DNA from: Candidatus Falkowbacteria bacterium RIFOXYD12_FULL_34_57
GTDB taxonomy: Bacteria > Patescibacteriota > Patescibacteriia > Patescibacteriales > UBA12075
DNA length: 58,140 nt
Assembly (NCBI GenBank): GCA_001780285.1
Contig: MFGN01000016.1
Coordinates: 1 to 58,140, forward strand
Direction: 5' to 3'
Shown: one piece after another, positions 1-10,237 of the stretch
Position numbering within the stretch: position 1 is the first letter of the stretch
Layout: every line of letters begins with the position of its first letter
Made by a program: the position numbers and the translations under genes
Notes under the pieces: generated by a model
Database searches by the model: none
Told to the model about the DNA's origin: nothing
What the model saw: only the letters and a program-made list of their open reading frames with translations

Positions 1-216
1 TATTATTTAACCCAAATTATTAATTAATTTGAGTTAGATTTTATATGACTCAACCGATAGTAGCAAAGTTAGAAAATAGATGGCTCAATTCGCGGGGCTT
101 GCTTTTTTTAAATTATTATGCTATGGTTAGACTAATAAAAATAAATAATTAATTACCCTTTCTTGGATATGGGGATTAACTTTATCCACCTTTTCTCGGT
201 TAGGGACACAAAAGTC

Positions 217-603
217 ATGTTAGACAAAAAAAAGAAGCAGCAAATCATTCAAAAATTTAAGGTTCATAAAAATGATACTGGTTCTACACAAATCCAAATC
301 GCAATTCTTTCTGAAGAAATCAAAGAGCTTGCAGAACATCTTAAACAACACAAACAAGATCATTCTTCAAGGCGCGGTTTACTTAAAAAAGTAGGAGAAA
401 GAAGAAGACTTCTTAAATACTTACAAAAAGAAGATGAAAAAGCATTTATTGAATTATCAAAAAAATTAAAATTAAAAATATCTAAAAAAATGGTTGAGGA
501 TGAAGAGGAAAGAAAAAGAGCCGAAGAGGAGCTGTTGGCAGAGGATATTGTTGAAGAAGAAGAAATAGAAGAAGAAAATAACGAAGAAAAAAATAATGAT
601 TAA
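217..603 (+). CDS. rpsO: 30S ribosomal protein S15 with long acidic C-terminal extension
   Basis: Translation MLDKKKKQQIIQKFKVHKNDTGSTQIQIAILSEEIKELAEHLKQHKQDHSSRRGLLKKVGERRRLLKYL is canonical S15; the ORF-track start at 163 is probably too early. Confidence 0.95.
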   Translation: MLDKKKKQQIIQKFKVHKNDTGSTQIQIAILSEEIKELAEHLKQHKQDHSSRRGLLKKVGERRRLLKYLQKEDEKAFIELSKKLKLKISKKMVEDEEERKRAEEELLAEDIVEEEEIEEENNEEKNND

Positions 604-1090
604 ACATAAAGAACAAAGGGTTGGGGTGTTGGTTGATGTATCAAACATGTACCACTCAGCAAAGAATTTATATAAGAAAAGGGTAAACTTTAAAGAGGTT
701 TTAAAGAGAGCTGTAGCTGACAGAAAATTAATTCGCGCCACTGCCTATGTAGTAAAAACCGAAACCGAAGAGGAATTGCCGTTTTTTGAAGCTCTATCCC
801 AGCAAGGATTCGAGGTAAACATGAAAGACCTGCAAATTTTTGCCGGAGGAAACAAAAAAGCAGACTGGGATGTGGGAATTACTGTTGACGCTATTAAATT
901 AGGAAATAAACTTGATGTAATAGTGCTTGTAACCGGTGATGGGGACTTCCTGCCGCTAGTAGAATATCTACAAAATACAAAAGGTTGTTTAGTAGAGGTG
1001 ATTGCCTTTAAACAAACAGCTTCTTCTAGATTAGTAGAGGAGTGTGATGATTTTATAAATTTAAGCGACGATAAAAAATTCTTATTATAA
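596..1090 (+). CDS. NYN domain (LabA/DUF88-like) putative RNase
   Basis: GVLVDVSNMYHSAKNLY..., DWDVGITVDAIKL, VLVTGDGDFLPLVEYL: NYN/PIN-like acidic motifs; overlaps the end of rpsO. Confidence 0.85.
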   Translation: MIKHKEQRVGVLVDVSNMYHSAKNLYKKRVNFKEVLKRAVADRKLIRATAYVVKTETEEELPFFEALSQQGFEVNMKDLQIFAGGNKKADWDVGITVDAIKLGNKLDVIVLVTGDGDFLPLVEYLQNTKGCLVEVIAFKQTASSRLVEECDDFINLSDDKKFLL

Positions 1091-1121
1091 AATAAAGCGG
1101 CGCGAATACGCCGCTTTATTT
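1090..1121. terminator. bidirectional intrinsic terminator
   Basis: AAATAAAGCGGCG-CGAATA-CGCCGCTTTATTT inverted repeat directly after the NYN stop. Confidence 0.8.
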
Positions 1122-1145
1122 ATTAATATATTAATTTAAATAATT

Positions 1146-1206
1146 ATTTGGCCGACAGACACTTAGTACTGTGGTTTACCATAGTCCTTTAGCTTGTTGG
1201 CCAAAT
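1146..1206 (+). promoter_or_regulatory. structured 5' leader of pnp
   Basis: Outer stem ATTTGGCC/GGCCAAAT and inner stem ACTGTGG-TTTA-CCATAGT just before the pnp start. Confidence 0.5.
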
Positions 1207-1215
1207 CAACAAATT

Positions 1216-3516
1216 ATGGAAAAAGAAAAAATTTTTTCTACAAATTGGCTTGGCCGAACTCTCACATTTAAAACTGGTAAATTAGCCTTGCAGGCTAGTG
1301 CTGCCGTAATCGTACAATATGGAGATACGGTTGTTTTGGCTACCGTGGTAGAATCTAAAGAAGAAAAGGATGCATCTTGGTTTCCTTTAATGGTTGACTT
1401 TGAAGAAAGACTTTATGCTGGTGGTATTATAAAGGGCTCTCAGTGGATAAAAAGAGAGGGCCGGCCTACGGATGAAGCAATTCTTGCCGGTAGAATGATA
1501 GACAGATCTATTAGGCCATTATTTGATGATTCTAGCAGAAGAGAGGTTCAGGTGGTTGTTACTATTCTGGCTACTGATAAAGAAAATGACCATGATATAG
1601 TGGCGTTGATTGGTGCTTCTGCCGCGCTTTCTATTTCTGGTGTAAAGTGGAATGGTCCAATTGCCGGAATACGTATTGGACGCATAAACGGACAATTAAT
1701 TTATAACCCGACAATCAATGAAAAAAAAGAAAGTGATTTAGATTTGGTGGTGGCCGGAAACACAGAAACCATTATTCAAATTGAGGCTGGAGCAAACGAG
1801 GTAAAAGAAGAAGATATGTATCAGGCTATTGTTAGTGCTAAAGAAAAAATGGCGCCGGTTATTGATTTAATAAACAAGCTTAAAAAAGAAGTGCCTACCA
1901 CAAAAAGAGAAGAAAAAGAAAATATTTTAAAAACCTCCGAAGAAAAAGAACTAGAAGAAAAACGCAAACAAGGAATAGAAGTAGCTAAAAAATGGCTAAA
2001 AGAAAATGTAAACAAAATTCTTTTTGATAAAACTTTTTATTTAAAACAAGAAAGAAAGGCCGCTGTTTCAGAAATAAAAGAACAATTAAAAAAATATTTA
2101 GTTAATCAAAAAATCAACCCAACCCTAATCCAAGATATAATAAATAAAACAATAGATGAGGCGGTAGATTCAGAAATCACCAAAGAATTAATTGAGAATA
2201 AACGCCGTGTAGACGGAAGAGGAATTACGGATATTAGGGCGCTTTCAGCAGATATTAATGTTTTGCCTCGCGTTCATGGTAGTGGTTTATTTTCTCGCGG
2301 TGAAACCCAGATTATGTCCGTAGTAACCCTTGCAGGCCCAGGACTAGCTCAATCGCTTGAGGGTTTAGGTGGAAGCGGTGAAAAAAGATATATGCATCAT
2401 TATAATTTTGCTTCTTTTTCTGTTGGAGAAACAGGATTTATGCGCGGACCAGGAAGAAGAGAAATAGGTCATGGAGCTTTAGCTGAAAAGGCCCTTGCTC
2501 CGGTTTTACCATCTAAAGAGGATTTTCCCTACACCATCAGGGTGGTGAGTGAAACACTGGGATCAAATGGCTCATCCTCTATGGGTGCTACATGCGGATC
2601 AACGCTTGCCTTAATGCAGGCTGGTGTGCCAATCAAAAAAGCCGTAGCCGGTGTTGCTGTTGGTCTTGCTTCTTATAATGATATGAGCGCCTGGCAAGTT
2701 ATTACTGATATCCAAGACTTAGAAGATGGAAAAGGTGGCATGGATTTCAAAATCACAGGAACCAGCGATGGAATAACCGCAATTCAATTAGACACTAAAA
2801 CTCTTGGTCTTAATAATGAAATAATAAAAGAGGCTTTGAAACAAGGATATGAAGGAAGAATTAAAATCCTAGAAGCAATAAAAACCACTATTCCGGAGCC
2901 AAACAAAGAATTATCTCCTTATGCTCCTCGAATTACCAGTTTCTATATTGATCCGGAAAAAATTAGAGAAGTAATTGGTCCCGGTGGAAAAATTATTAAC
3001 GCTATTATTGGAGATTCTGAAATTACAATTGATATTGAAGATGACGGTCTTGTAATGGTGTGTGGCGCGGACCAAGAAATCACAAAAGAAGCTGTTAAAA
3101 AAATAAAAGATATCACAAGAGAGCTGCAAGCTGGTGAAAAATTCAAAGGAAAAGTGGTTCGTCTAATGGATTTTGGCGCCTTTATAGAAATACTCCCCGG
3201 ACGTGACGGTATGGTCCATGTATCTAAAATGGCTCCTTATCGAGTTGGTAGACCGGGAGACTTATTAAATATTGGCGATGAGGTTTGTGTAAAAATAGAA
3301 GAGATAGATGAACAAGGAAGAACAAATCTTTCTATGGTTGGTATAGTTGAGAATGAAGAATTATGGAAAAATCAAAAAGGAAAACAAGAAGGCGGTGGGT
3401 TTGGAGGAGGATTTAGAGGAAATGACAGAGGCGGAGGTAGGGGAAATTTCCGAGACAGAAGACCAAATTCTAATTTTAAACCACAAAATCCTAGACCGAA
3501 TAATCTAAAAAAATAA
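1216..3516 (+). CDS. pnp: polyribonucleotide nucleotidyltransferase (PNPase)
   Basis: Two RNase PH domains, KH (IREVIGPGGKIINAI) and S1 (GKVVRLMDFGAFIEILPGRDGMVHVSK), Gly-rich tail. Confidence 0.97.
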   Translation: MEKEKIFSTNWLGRTLTFKTGKLALQASAAVIVQYGDTVVLATVVESKEEKDASWFPLMVDFEERLYAGGIIKGSQWIKREGRPTDEAILAGRMIDRSIRPLFDDSSRREVQVVVTILATDKENDHDIVALIGASAALSISGVKWNGPIAGIRIGRINGQLIYNPTINEKKESDLDLVVAGNTETIIQIEAGANEVKEEDMYQAIVSAKEKMAPVIDLINKLKKEVPTTKREEKENILKTSEEKELEEKRKQGIEVAKKWLKENVNKILFDKTFYLKQERKAAVSEIKEQLKKYLVNQKINPTLIQDIINKTIDEAVDSEITKELIENKRRVDGRGITDIRALSADINVLPRVHGSGLFSRGETQIMSVVTLAGPGLAQSLEGLGGSGEKRYMHHYNFASFSVGETGFMRGPGRREIGHGALAEKALAPVLPSKEDFPYTIRVVSETLGSNGSSSMGATCGSTLALMQAGVPIKKAVAGVAVGLASYNDMSAWQVITDIQDLEDGKGGMDFKITGTSDGITAIQLDTKTLGLNNEIIKEALKQGYEGRIKILEAIKTTIPEPNKELSPYAPRITSFYIDPEKIREVIGPGGKIINAIIGDSEITIDIEDDGLVMVCGADQEITKEAVKKIKDITRELQAGEKFKGKVVRLMDFGAFIEILPGRDGMVHVSKMAPYRVGRPGDLLNIGDEVCVKIEEIDEQGRTNLSMVGIVENEELWKNQKGKQEGGGFGGGFRGNDRGGGRGNFRDRRPNSNFKPQNPRPNNLKK

Positions 3517-3536
3517 TCATCATAATTATTTTATAT

Positions 3537-3567
3537 AAAAAACAGGTAACTTGTTTGCCTGTTTTTT
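3537..3567 (+). terminator. intrinsic terminator after pnp
   Basis: AAAAAACAGG...CCTGTTTTTT. Confidence 0.75.
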
Positions 3568-3815
3568 AATGCATAATATATATTATTTTATGGGGTTTTC
3601 TTTTTTTAAATTTTTCAATAAAAAATTGATTATTTATCAATTATGCTACTCAGTAAATTATTGTTACTTTATTTTATTGATATAAATCAATATAATAGGT
3701 TATAATAAATAGTGTACAAGTTGTGTATAATTATTATTTTATTAAATTTTCAAATTTAAAAACTTTATAAATTTTAAAATTTTATTTTTTTAATATTAGT
3801 AAAAAATTCTACTTT

Positions 3816-4754
3816 ATGCCAAATAAACAAATAAAATCAGAAATAAGAAAGGCTTATTTGCTTGATAAATATGTAATTATTACTCCTGGCCGCGCAGAGC
3901 GCCCTAGAGATATAAAAGAAGAAACAATTATAAAAAGAACTGGGGATTGTCCTTTTTGTTTTAAAAATTTAAACCAAAAGAATATAGTAGACAAAATAAT
4001 GGATAAGTACAATCTTGAAAAATGGCAAGTTGTAAGTATAAAAAATATTTTTCCAGCCGTGACACTGGATAATGAAAAAGCTTATGGTGCCCAAGAAGTA
4101 ATTATTGAAACCAGGGACCACACCAAAGAGTTGGCGGATTTAAGTGAAGACGAAATAGAATCTGTGCTTAGAATGTATGCTAAACGTACAAAAAATATTG
4201 GCGAAAATGAAAAAATAGACTATATTCTTTGTTTTAAAAATCAAGGATCAAAAGCCGGAGCATCTATTGTTCATGCTCATTCTCAGGTTTTTGCCACCCA
4301 CATTATTCCACCAGATATAAGTAAAGAAATGGTAAAAGCGCAATCTTATAAAATAAAACACGGCACTTGTCCATATTGTGATATTATAAAAAAAGAAATA
4401 AAAACTGAAAGAAAAATTTTTGAAGATGGGTATATTGCCGCTTTTGCCCCTTATGCCAGTGAATATCACTACGAAGCCTGGATATTCACCAAAAGACACC
4501 TGGACAATATAACCATGCTCAATGATGATGAATTTAAATCTTTTGCCCATGTTTTAAAAAAAATATTAACCAAGCTGCAAAAATTAAATCTTTCTTTTAA
4601 TTTTTTTATGCACCAATTAATATCAAACAAAGATCAACACTTTTACCTTAAAATACAACCAAGGGATAGTATTTGGGCTGGTATTGAAATTGGTTCTCAT
4701 TTAGTAATTAATTCTATATCTCCGGAAATTGCCGCGGAGTTTTATCGAAAATAA
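3816..4754 (+). CDS. galT: galactose-1-phosphate uridylyltransferase-like (HIT superfamily)
   Basis: CPFC zinc motifs, GASIVHAHSQV catalytic motif, CPYC. Confidence 0.8.
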   Translation: MPNKQIKSEIRKAYLLDKYVIITPGRAERPRDIKEETIIKRTGDCPFCFKNLNQKNIVDKIMDKYNLEKWQVVSIKNIFPAVTLDNEKAYGAQEVIIETRDHTKELADLSEDEIESVLRMYAKRTKNIGENEKIDYILCFKNQGSKAGASIVHAHSQVFATHIIPPDISKEMVKAQSYKIKHGTCPYCDIIKKEIKTERKIFEDGYIAAFAPYASEYHYEAWIFTKRHLDNITMLNDDEFKSFAHVLKKILTKLQKLNLSFNFFMHQLISNKDQHFYLKIQPRDSIWAGIEIGSHLVINSISPEIAAEFYRK

Positions 4755-7699
4755 TGCCTTATCAACAAAAAAACAACCAAAGCTGGAGAATAAATAAGAA
4801 AAAATACTATTTAACCAGAAAAACAAAAACTCCAATAAAAAAAACAAAAAGACTGAATTTAAATCTTAGTATTTTTGATTTTTCTAATAATTTTAAACAA
4901 AAAGTATTTTTATTTTTATTAGGGTCTTTTGTAGTATGTTTAATGATTGGGGTAATTTTCATAGCTTGGCTTTCCAGAAATCTACCAAATCCCGGTGGTC
5001 TTATAGAACGAGAATTAGCGCAAAGCACTAAAATAATGGATCGTACCGGAGAAGAGATTCTTTATGAAATACATGGAGAAGAAAAAAGAACATTAGTAAA
5101 ATTAAATGAAATACCTAATTATGTAAAATATGCCACTATTGCTATAGAGGATAAAAACTTTTATTCTCATGGTGGTATAAGTTTATGGGGAATATTTAGA
5201 GGGACTGTACTACATTATATTCGATATGGAACCATGCAAGGCGGCTCTACGCTTACACAACAGTTTGTAAAAAACGCTATTCTTACCAATGAAAGAACTG
5301 TTACGCGTAAATTAAAAGAGTGGATACTGGCTTATAAAATTGAAAAAAAATACTCTAAAGATGAAATTCTACAAATGTATTTTAATGAAATTCCTTACGG
5401 CTCCACGGCTTATGGGGTAGAAGCAGCTAGCCAAAAATATTTTGGAAAAAGTGCGCGGAATATTAATATTGCTGAAGCCGCAATACTTGCCGCCCTACCA
5501 CAAGCACCAAGTAGATATTCTCCTTATGGTTCAAATATTGAAATACTTTTAGGACGCCAACAATATATTATTGATTTAATGTTAGAACAAGGATATATCA
5601 CGGAAGAAGAAGCAAAAGATGCCAAAGAATTTAAAATAGAATTTAAAGAACAGGGTTCAAATATTAAAGCTCCTCATTTTGTAATGTATATCAAAGAAAT
5701 TCTTTCAAATAAATATGGAGAAAAAATGGTTGAACAGGGCGGATTAAAAATATATACAACCCTGGATATATATAAACAAAAAATTGCTGAAGATGTTATT
5801 AATGAGTTAGCTGAAAAAAATGAAAAAGATTATAATGCCACAAATGCCTCTCTTATCTCTATTGATCCAAAAACAGGACAAGTACTTGCTATGGTAGGAA
5901 GTCGTGATTATTTTAATAACGATATTGATGGACAAGTAAATATTACTACTAGCAACCGCCAACCAGGCTCTTCTTTAAAACCATTAGTATATGCCACTAT
6001 GTTTTTAAAGGGTTATACTCCAAACACCATACTTTATGATGTGATTACGAGTTTTTCCACTAATAAAGATGAGCCCTACGAACCACATAATTATGACAAC
6101 AAAGAACATGGTCCTGTAACCATCCGCAAAGCACTAGCTGGATCATTAAATATTCCAGCGGTAAAAGCGATTTATTTAGCTGATATTGATAAGGTTTTAG
6201 AGCTTGCAACAGATATGGGATACACGACTCTTACAGATAAAAATCGTTTCGGTCTTTCCTTGGTTTTAGGTGGTGCTGAAGTAAAATTAATAGAACATGT
6301 AAATGCTTATGGGGTTTTTGCTAGGGAGGGAATATTTCATCCTATAACCACTATTTTAAAAATAGAAGATAAGGACGGAAACTTAATTGAAGAGGCAGAA
6401 ACAAAAGAAAAAAAGGTATTAGATCCAAAAATTGCTCGATTAATAAATGATGTTTTATCAGATAATGCTGCTCGTGCTTATGCTTTTGGAGAAAGAAACT
6501 GGCTCACGCTTAGTGATAGGCCTGTGGCCGCCAAAACAGGCACTACTAATGATTATCGAGATGCTTGGACTATTGGTTATACCCCGTCTATTGTTACTGG
6601 GGTGTGGGTAGGAAATAATAATAATTCAGAAATGAAAAAAGGAGCGGCTGGCGGAGTTGTGGCGGCACCAATCTGGCATAATTATATGAAAAAAGTATTA
6701 GGAAACACTCCTATAGAAGGGTTTAAAAAAATAGAGATAGAAAAAACAGGAAAACCAGTTCTAGATGGAGAGGCGGGGATGGAAACTGTAATAAAAATTG
6801 ACAAATCTTCCGGTCTTTTAGCCACAGAAAACACACCCCCAGATAAAATTGAAGAAAAAATATTCATACAACCACACTCTATTCTTTATTATGTGGACAA
6901 AAATGATCCTCTTGGTCCAAAACCAGAAAATCCTGAAAAAGATCCTCAATTTAAAGAGTGGGAAAAGGGTGTTGCTTTATGGCTTGAAAAAAAATTAGCA
7001 TCATCATCACCTAATGTAGAAATTATAGATCAACTCCCGCCAACAGAGTATGATAATACTCATACTATAGAAAACCTACCGGAAGTAAAAATTATTTCAC
7101 CAATTAATAATAAAACTATTCTTACCCCCCTACTTATATCCACAATAGAGGCGAGTGCTAAAAGAGGCATTAATAGAGTTGAATACTATATTAATGATAA
7201 TTTATTTTTTATAAATACTTCTTATCCTTTTGGTATAGAAAAAACAATTGATTTTTTAAATAATGGTTTTCATAATTTAAAGGTTAAAGTTTGTGATGAT
7301 GTTGATAACTGTACAACTAAAGAGGTTGAATTTAATTTAGTTTTAAATAATAATATACAAAACAAAGATATAACAGTAAAAATAATAAATCCGGTTTCCG
7401 GTCTTGCATTATCTAATATTGATTTTCCACTAACTGTTAAATTTGATATTGATAATCCAAAACAAGTTGCGAATATTAATTTATATTATATAGGAGAAGA
7501 TAATAACCCCGTTTTAATAAAAAATATTCAACCAATCACAGAAAGTATCACAGCCACTATCTGGGATAATCCACCAGCTTCAGGAACCTATAAAATATAT
7601 AGTGAAATAAATACTTGGGGTAAGAAAAAAATAAAAACCGAGGATATTTTTGTAATAATTAATAATATTTCAAATTCAATAAAAGAAGATAATGAATAA
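4754..7699 (+). CDS. class A penicillin-binding protein (glycosyltransferase 51 + transpeptidase) with C-terminal Ig-like region
   Basis: EDKNFYSHGGIS, GGSTLTQQFVKN, RQPGSSLKPLVYAT, AAKTGTTNDYRDAW. Confidence 0.95.
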   Translation: MPYQQKNNQSWRINKKKYYLTRKTKTPIKKTKRLNLNLSIFDFSNNFKQKVFLFLLGSFVVCLMIGVIFIAWLSRNLPNPGGLIERELAQSTKIMDRTGEEILYEIHGEEKRTLVKLNEIPNYVKYATIAIEDKNFYSHGGISLWGIFRGTVLHYIRYGTMQGGSTLTQQFVKNAILTNERTVTRKLKEWILAYKIEKKYSKDEILQMYFNEIPYGSTAYGVEAASQKYFGKSARNINIAEAAILAALPQAPSRYSPYGSNIEILLGRQQYIIDLMLEQGYITEEEAKDAKEFKIEFKEQGSNIKAPHFVMYIKEILSNKYGEKMVEQGGLKIYTTLDIYKQKIAEDVINELAEKNEKDYNATNASLISIDPKTGQVLAMVGSRDYFNNDIDGQVNITTSNRQPGSSLKPLVYATMFLKGYTPNTILYDVITSFSTNKDEPYEPHNYDNKEHGPVTIRKALAGSLNIPAVKAIYLADIDKVLELATDMGYTTLTDKNRFGLSLVLGGAEVKLIEHVNAYGVFAREGIFHPITTILKIEDKDGNLIEEAETKEKKVLDPKIARLINDVLSDNAARAYAFGERNWLTLSDRPVAAKTGTTNDYRDAWTIGYTPSIVTGVWVGNNNNSEMKKGAAGGVVAAPIWHNYMKKVLGNTPIEGFKKIEIEKTGKPVLDGEAGMETVIKIDKSSGLLATENTPPDKIEEKIFIQPHSILYYVDKNDPLGPKPENPEKDPQFKEWEKGVALWLEKKLASSSPNVEIIDQLPPTEYDNTHTIENLPEVKIISPINNKTILTPLLISTIEASAKRGINRVEYYINDNLFFINTSYPFGIEKTIDFLNNGFHNLKVKVCDDVDNCTTKEVEFNLVLNNNIQNKDITVKIINPVSGLALSNIDFPLTVKFDIDNPKQVANINLYYIGEDNNPVLIKNIQPITESITATIWDNPPASGTYKIYSEINTWGKKKIKTEDIFVIINNISNSIKEDNE

Positions 7700-7704
7700 A
7701 AAAA

Positions 7705-7740
7705 TAAAAAACAATCTTAAATTAATAAGGTTGTTTTTTT
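7705..7740. terminator. intrinsic terminator between convergent PBP and dnaN
   Basis: AAAACAATCTTA...TAAGGTTGTTTTTTT. Confidence 0.65.
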
Positions 7741-7752
7741 ATTCAAAAAATT

Positions 7753-8877
7753 TTATTTTTTTATTGGCATTATTATATAAAAATAAGTATAATCATTTTC
7801 TGCTTTTAAAATACAAGGAGTATTATTATTTATTATTTCTAATTTTATATTTTCACTGTTAATATTATTTAGTCCATCAATTAAATAACGAAAGTTTACA
7901 GTAACACCATTATCTTTACCTGAAACTTGTGCATCTAAATTAGTAATATTGTCACCCATTTGGCTAGAGGTTGAAGATATTACCATTTTATTTTTTCCTA
8001 AAGGGAAATCAAGGTTCACATCATTAATTCCTGCTTTAGAAAAAATAGATGCAGCTTTTATTGCTCTTATTAATTCATTTCTATCTACTATAACTGTTGT
8101 TTCTGTGCCGTTTGGTATTATTTGTTTATAATCAGGATATTGCCCCTCTATTAAACGAGACATCATTTCTGTATTTCCTATTTTAAACATAATTTGATTA
8201 TCAGATACAAAAAATTTAATTTTATTACTTTCTTCTAAATTTTCTAGTTTTACTGACGATAAAATTCTAATTAATTCTTGTAGTGTTTTTGCTGGAATTA
8301 TAATATTTTTATCTTCTTGTTTTTTTGTTTTTATTATAATTTCTTTTTCAGCTAATCGAAAACTATCAGTAGCAGCCATTATTAATTTATTATTTAAAAA
8401 TTGAAACAAAACCCCTGAAAGCTCAATCCTGGACTCAGAAGTAGAAACAGCAAACACAACCTGTGTTAAAGCTTTTCTAAAATCTTCTAAATTAGCTTCA
8501 AAAAAATCATTATCATTAATTATAGGAATTAATGGAAAGTCTTCTGTTGATTGACCTTTAATAGTTGTTTTATAATCACCGCTTTGAATTAATAATTTAT
8601 TATCTTTTAATTCTATATCTACTTTTTGATTAGGTAATAATGATATAAAATCAAAAAACACTTTTGATTCTACGGTAAATCCACCTTCTTTTTCAATTTT
8701 ACCACGAACCAAACTAGTAATCCCAACTTCTAAATTAGTGCTCACAAGTTTTATATTTCCATTACTAGCCTCTATCATTATATTATTAAGAATTGGTAAA
8801 TTTACATTTTTACTAGCAATATGAGCCACTGTAAATAATCCATTTTTTAAATTTTCTTGTAGTATGGATATTTTCAT
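7753..8877 (-). CDS. dnaN: DNA polymerase III beta subunit (sliding clamp)
   Basis: MKISILQENLKNGLFTVAHIASKNVNLPILNNIMIEA...; C-term YFYIIMPIKK; adjacent to dnaA. Confidence 0.96.
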   Translation of the reverse strand: MKISILQENLKNGLFTVAHIASKNVNLPILNNIMIEASNGNIKLVSTNLEVGITSLVRGKIEKEGGFTVESKVFFDFISLLPNQKVDIELKDNKLLIQSGDYKTTIKGQSTEDFPLIPIINDNDFFEANLEDFRKALTQVVFAVSTSESRIELSGVLFQFLNNKLIMAATDSFRLAEKEIIIKTKKQEDKNIIIPAKTLQELIRILSSVKLENLEESNKIKFFVSDNQIMFKIGNTEMMSRLIEGQYPDYKQIIPNGTETTVIVDRNELIRAIKAASIFSKAGINDVNLDFPLGKNKMVISSTSSQMGDNITNLDAQVSGKDNGVTVNFRYLIDGLNNINSENIKLEIINNNTPCILKAENDYTYFYIIMPIKK

Positions 8878-8878
8878 A

Positions 8879-10237
8879 TTAATTTATTGAATAAATACGC
8901 TGTTTTATTGATTCTATATCTTGTTTTATTTTTTCATTACCATCTAATTCTTTTGATATTTTATTAAAAGCATGCATAGCAGTAGTATGATCTCTTCCTC
9001 CAAGCTCGTGTCCAATAGTTGGATATGATGTATTTATCTCATTTCTCATTAAATACATAGTAATTTGCCTAGGATAAACAAGTTCTTTTTTTCTGCTTTT
9101 TCCAATTATTTCTTTATGTGCCACATCAAAAAATTTAGAAACTGATTCTAAAATATCTTTACAAGTTATTGATTTTGATTGAATATTAGTAATTAAACTG
9201 GAAAGTACATTTTTAGTACTATCTATGGTTGGGGTAGAATTATTAAATTCATGGTAAGCTATTAAACGATTTAAAGCTCCCTCTAATTCTCTTATATTAC
9301 TAGAAATATTATTAGAAATATAATATAAAATTTCTGGACCAAGAGAATAATTTTTTTCCTTGCATTTTGCCTCAAGTATAGCCACTCTAGTTTCTATATC
9401 TGGTTGAACTATATCCACAATCATTCCCCACTCAAATCTAGAAATTAATCTTTTTTCAAGAGCTGGGATAGATTTTGGCGGCCTATCAGAAGTCATAATT
9501 ATTTGTTTGTTGCTTTGATGTAATTCATTAAAGGTATGAAAAAATTCTTCCTGAGTACCATCTTTACCAGCCATAAACTGAATATCGTCAATTAATAATA
9601 AATCTACATTACGATATCTATCTTTAAAATCTTTCGCTTTTCCTGTTTTTATAGATTGAACATACTCGTTTGTAAAATTTTCACAAGTTATATATTTTAT
9701 TTTATCGGTAGTTTTTAAAACTTCATGTCCAATAGCTTGTAATAAATGAGTTTTACCAAGTCCAACTCCTCCATAAATAAAAAGAGGATTATAAGCATTT
9801 CCAGGATTTGCAGAAACTGCCTGACAAGCAGCGTGCGCAAGTTCGTTCCCTTTCCCAACTATAAAATTTTCAAATATATATTTATTATTTAAACCAAACC
9901 TATTTATAGATATAAGTTTTTGATCATTTCCATTCTCATCTTTTTTTATTTTTATTTTTTTAAGCAAATCTCCAACAGGGTTTGTTTTTCTAACTTCCAC
10001 TTTGTAAAAAATTTTTTGTATCTTTTCATTTACTATATTTCCTAACGCTTCACTTATTTGGTTATGATATTTTTTTTCTAACCACGCCTTTGTGAAAGTA
10101 TTTGGTACACAAACTATTACTTCATTATTTTCATAAGAAGAAACAAATGTGTTTTTAAACCATGTGGTAAAATTTGCTTTTGATAGATTTAACTCTATTT
10201 CACCTAAAACAGCTTGCCATAGTTGATCATTATTCAT
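8879..10237 (-). CDS. dnaA: chromosomal replication initiator DnaA
   Basis: NPLFIYGGVGLGKTHLLQAIGHE, LLIDDIQFMAGKDGTQEEFFHTFN, C-term GGRDHTTAMHAFNKI. Confidence 0.98.
   Translation of the reverse strand: MNNDQLWQAVLGEIELNLSKANFTTWFKNTFVSSYENNEVIVCVPNTFTKAWLEKKYHNQISEALGNIVNEKIQKIFYKVEVRKTNPVGDLLKKIKIKKDENGNDQKLISINRFGLNNKYIFENFIVGKGNELAHAACQAVSANPGNAYNPLFIYGGVGLGKTHLLQAIGHEVLKTTDKIKYITCENFTNEYVQSIKTGKAKDFKDRYRNVDLLLIDDIQFMAGKDGTQEEFFHTFNELHQSNKQIIMTSDRPPKSIPALEKRLISRFEWGMIVDIVQPDIETRVAILEAKCKEKNYSLGPEILYYISNNISSNIRELEGALNRLIAYHEFNNSTPTIDSTKNVLSSLITNIQSKSITCKDILESVSKFFDVAHKEIIGKSRKKELVYPRQITMYLMRNEINTSYPTIGHELGGRDHTTAMHAFNKISKELDGNEKIKQDIESIKQRIYSIN

Noticed and set aside
182-190. TTATCCACC DnaA-box-like site before rpsO
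   Set aside because: Single isolated site; no cluster or conserved context visible.
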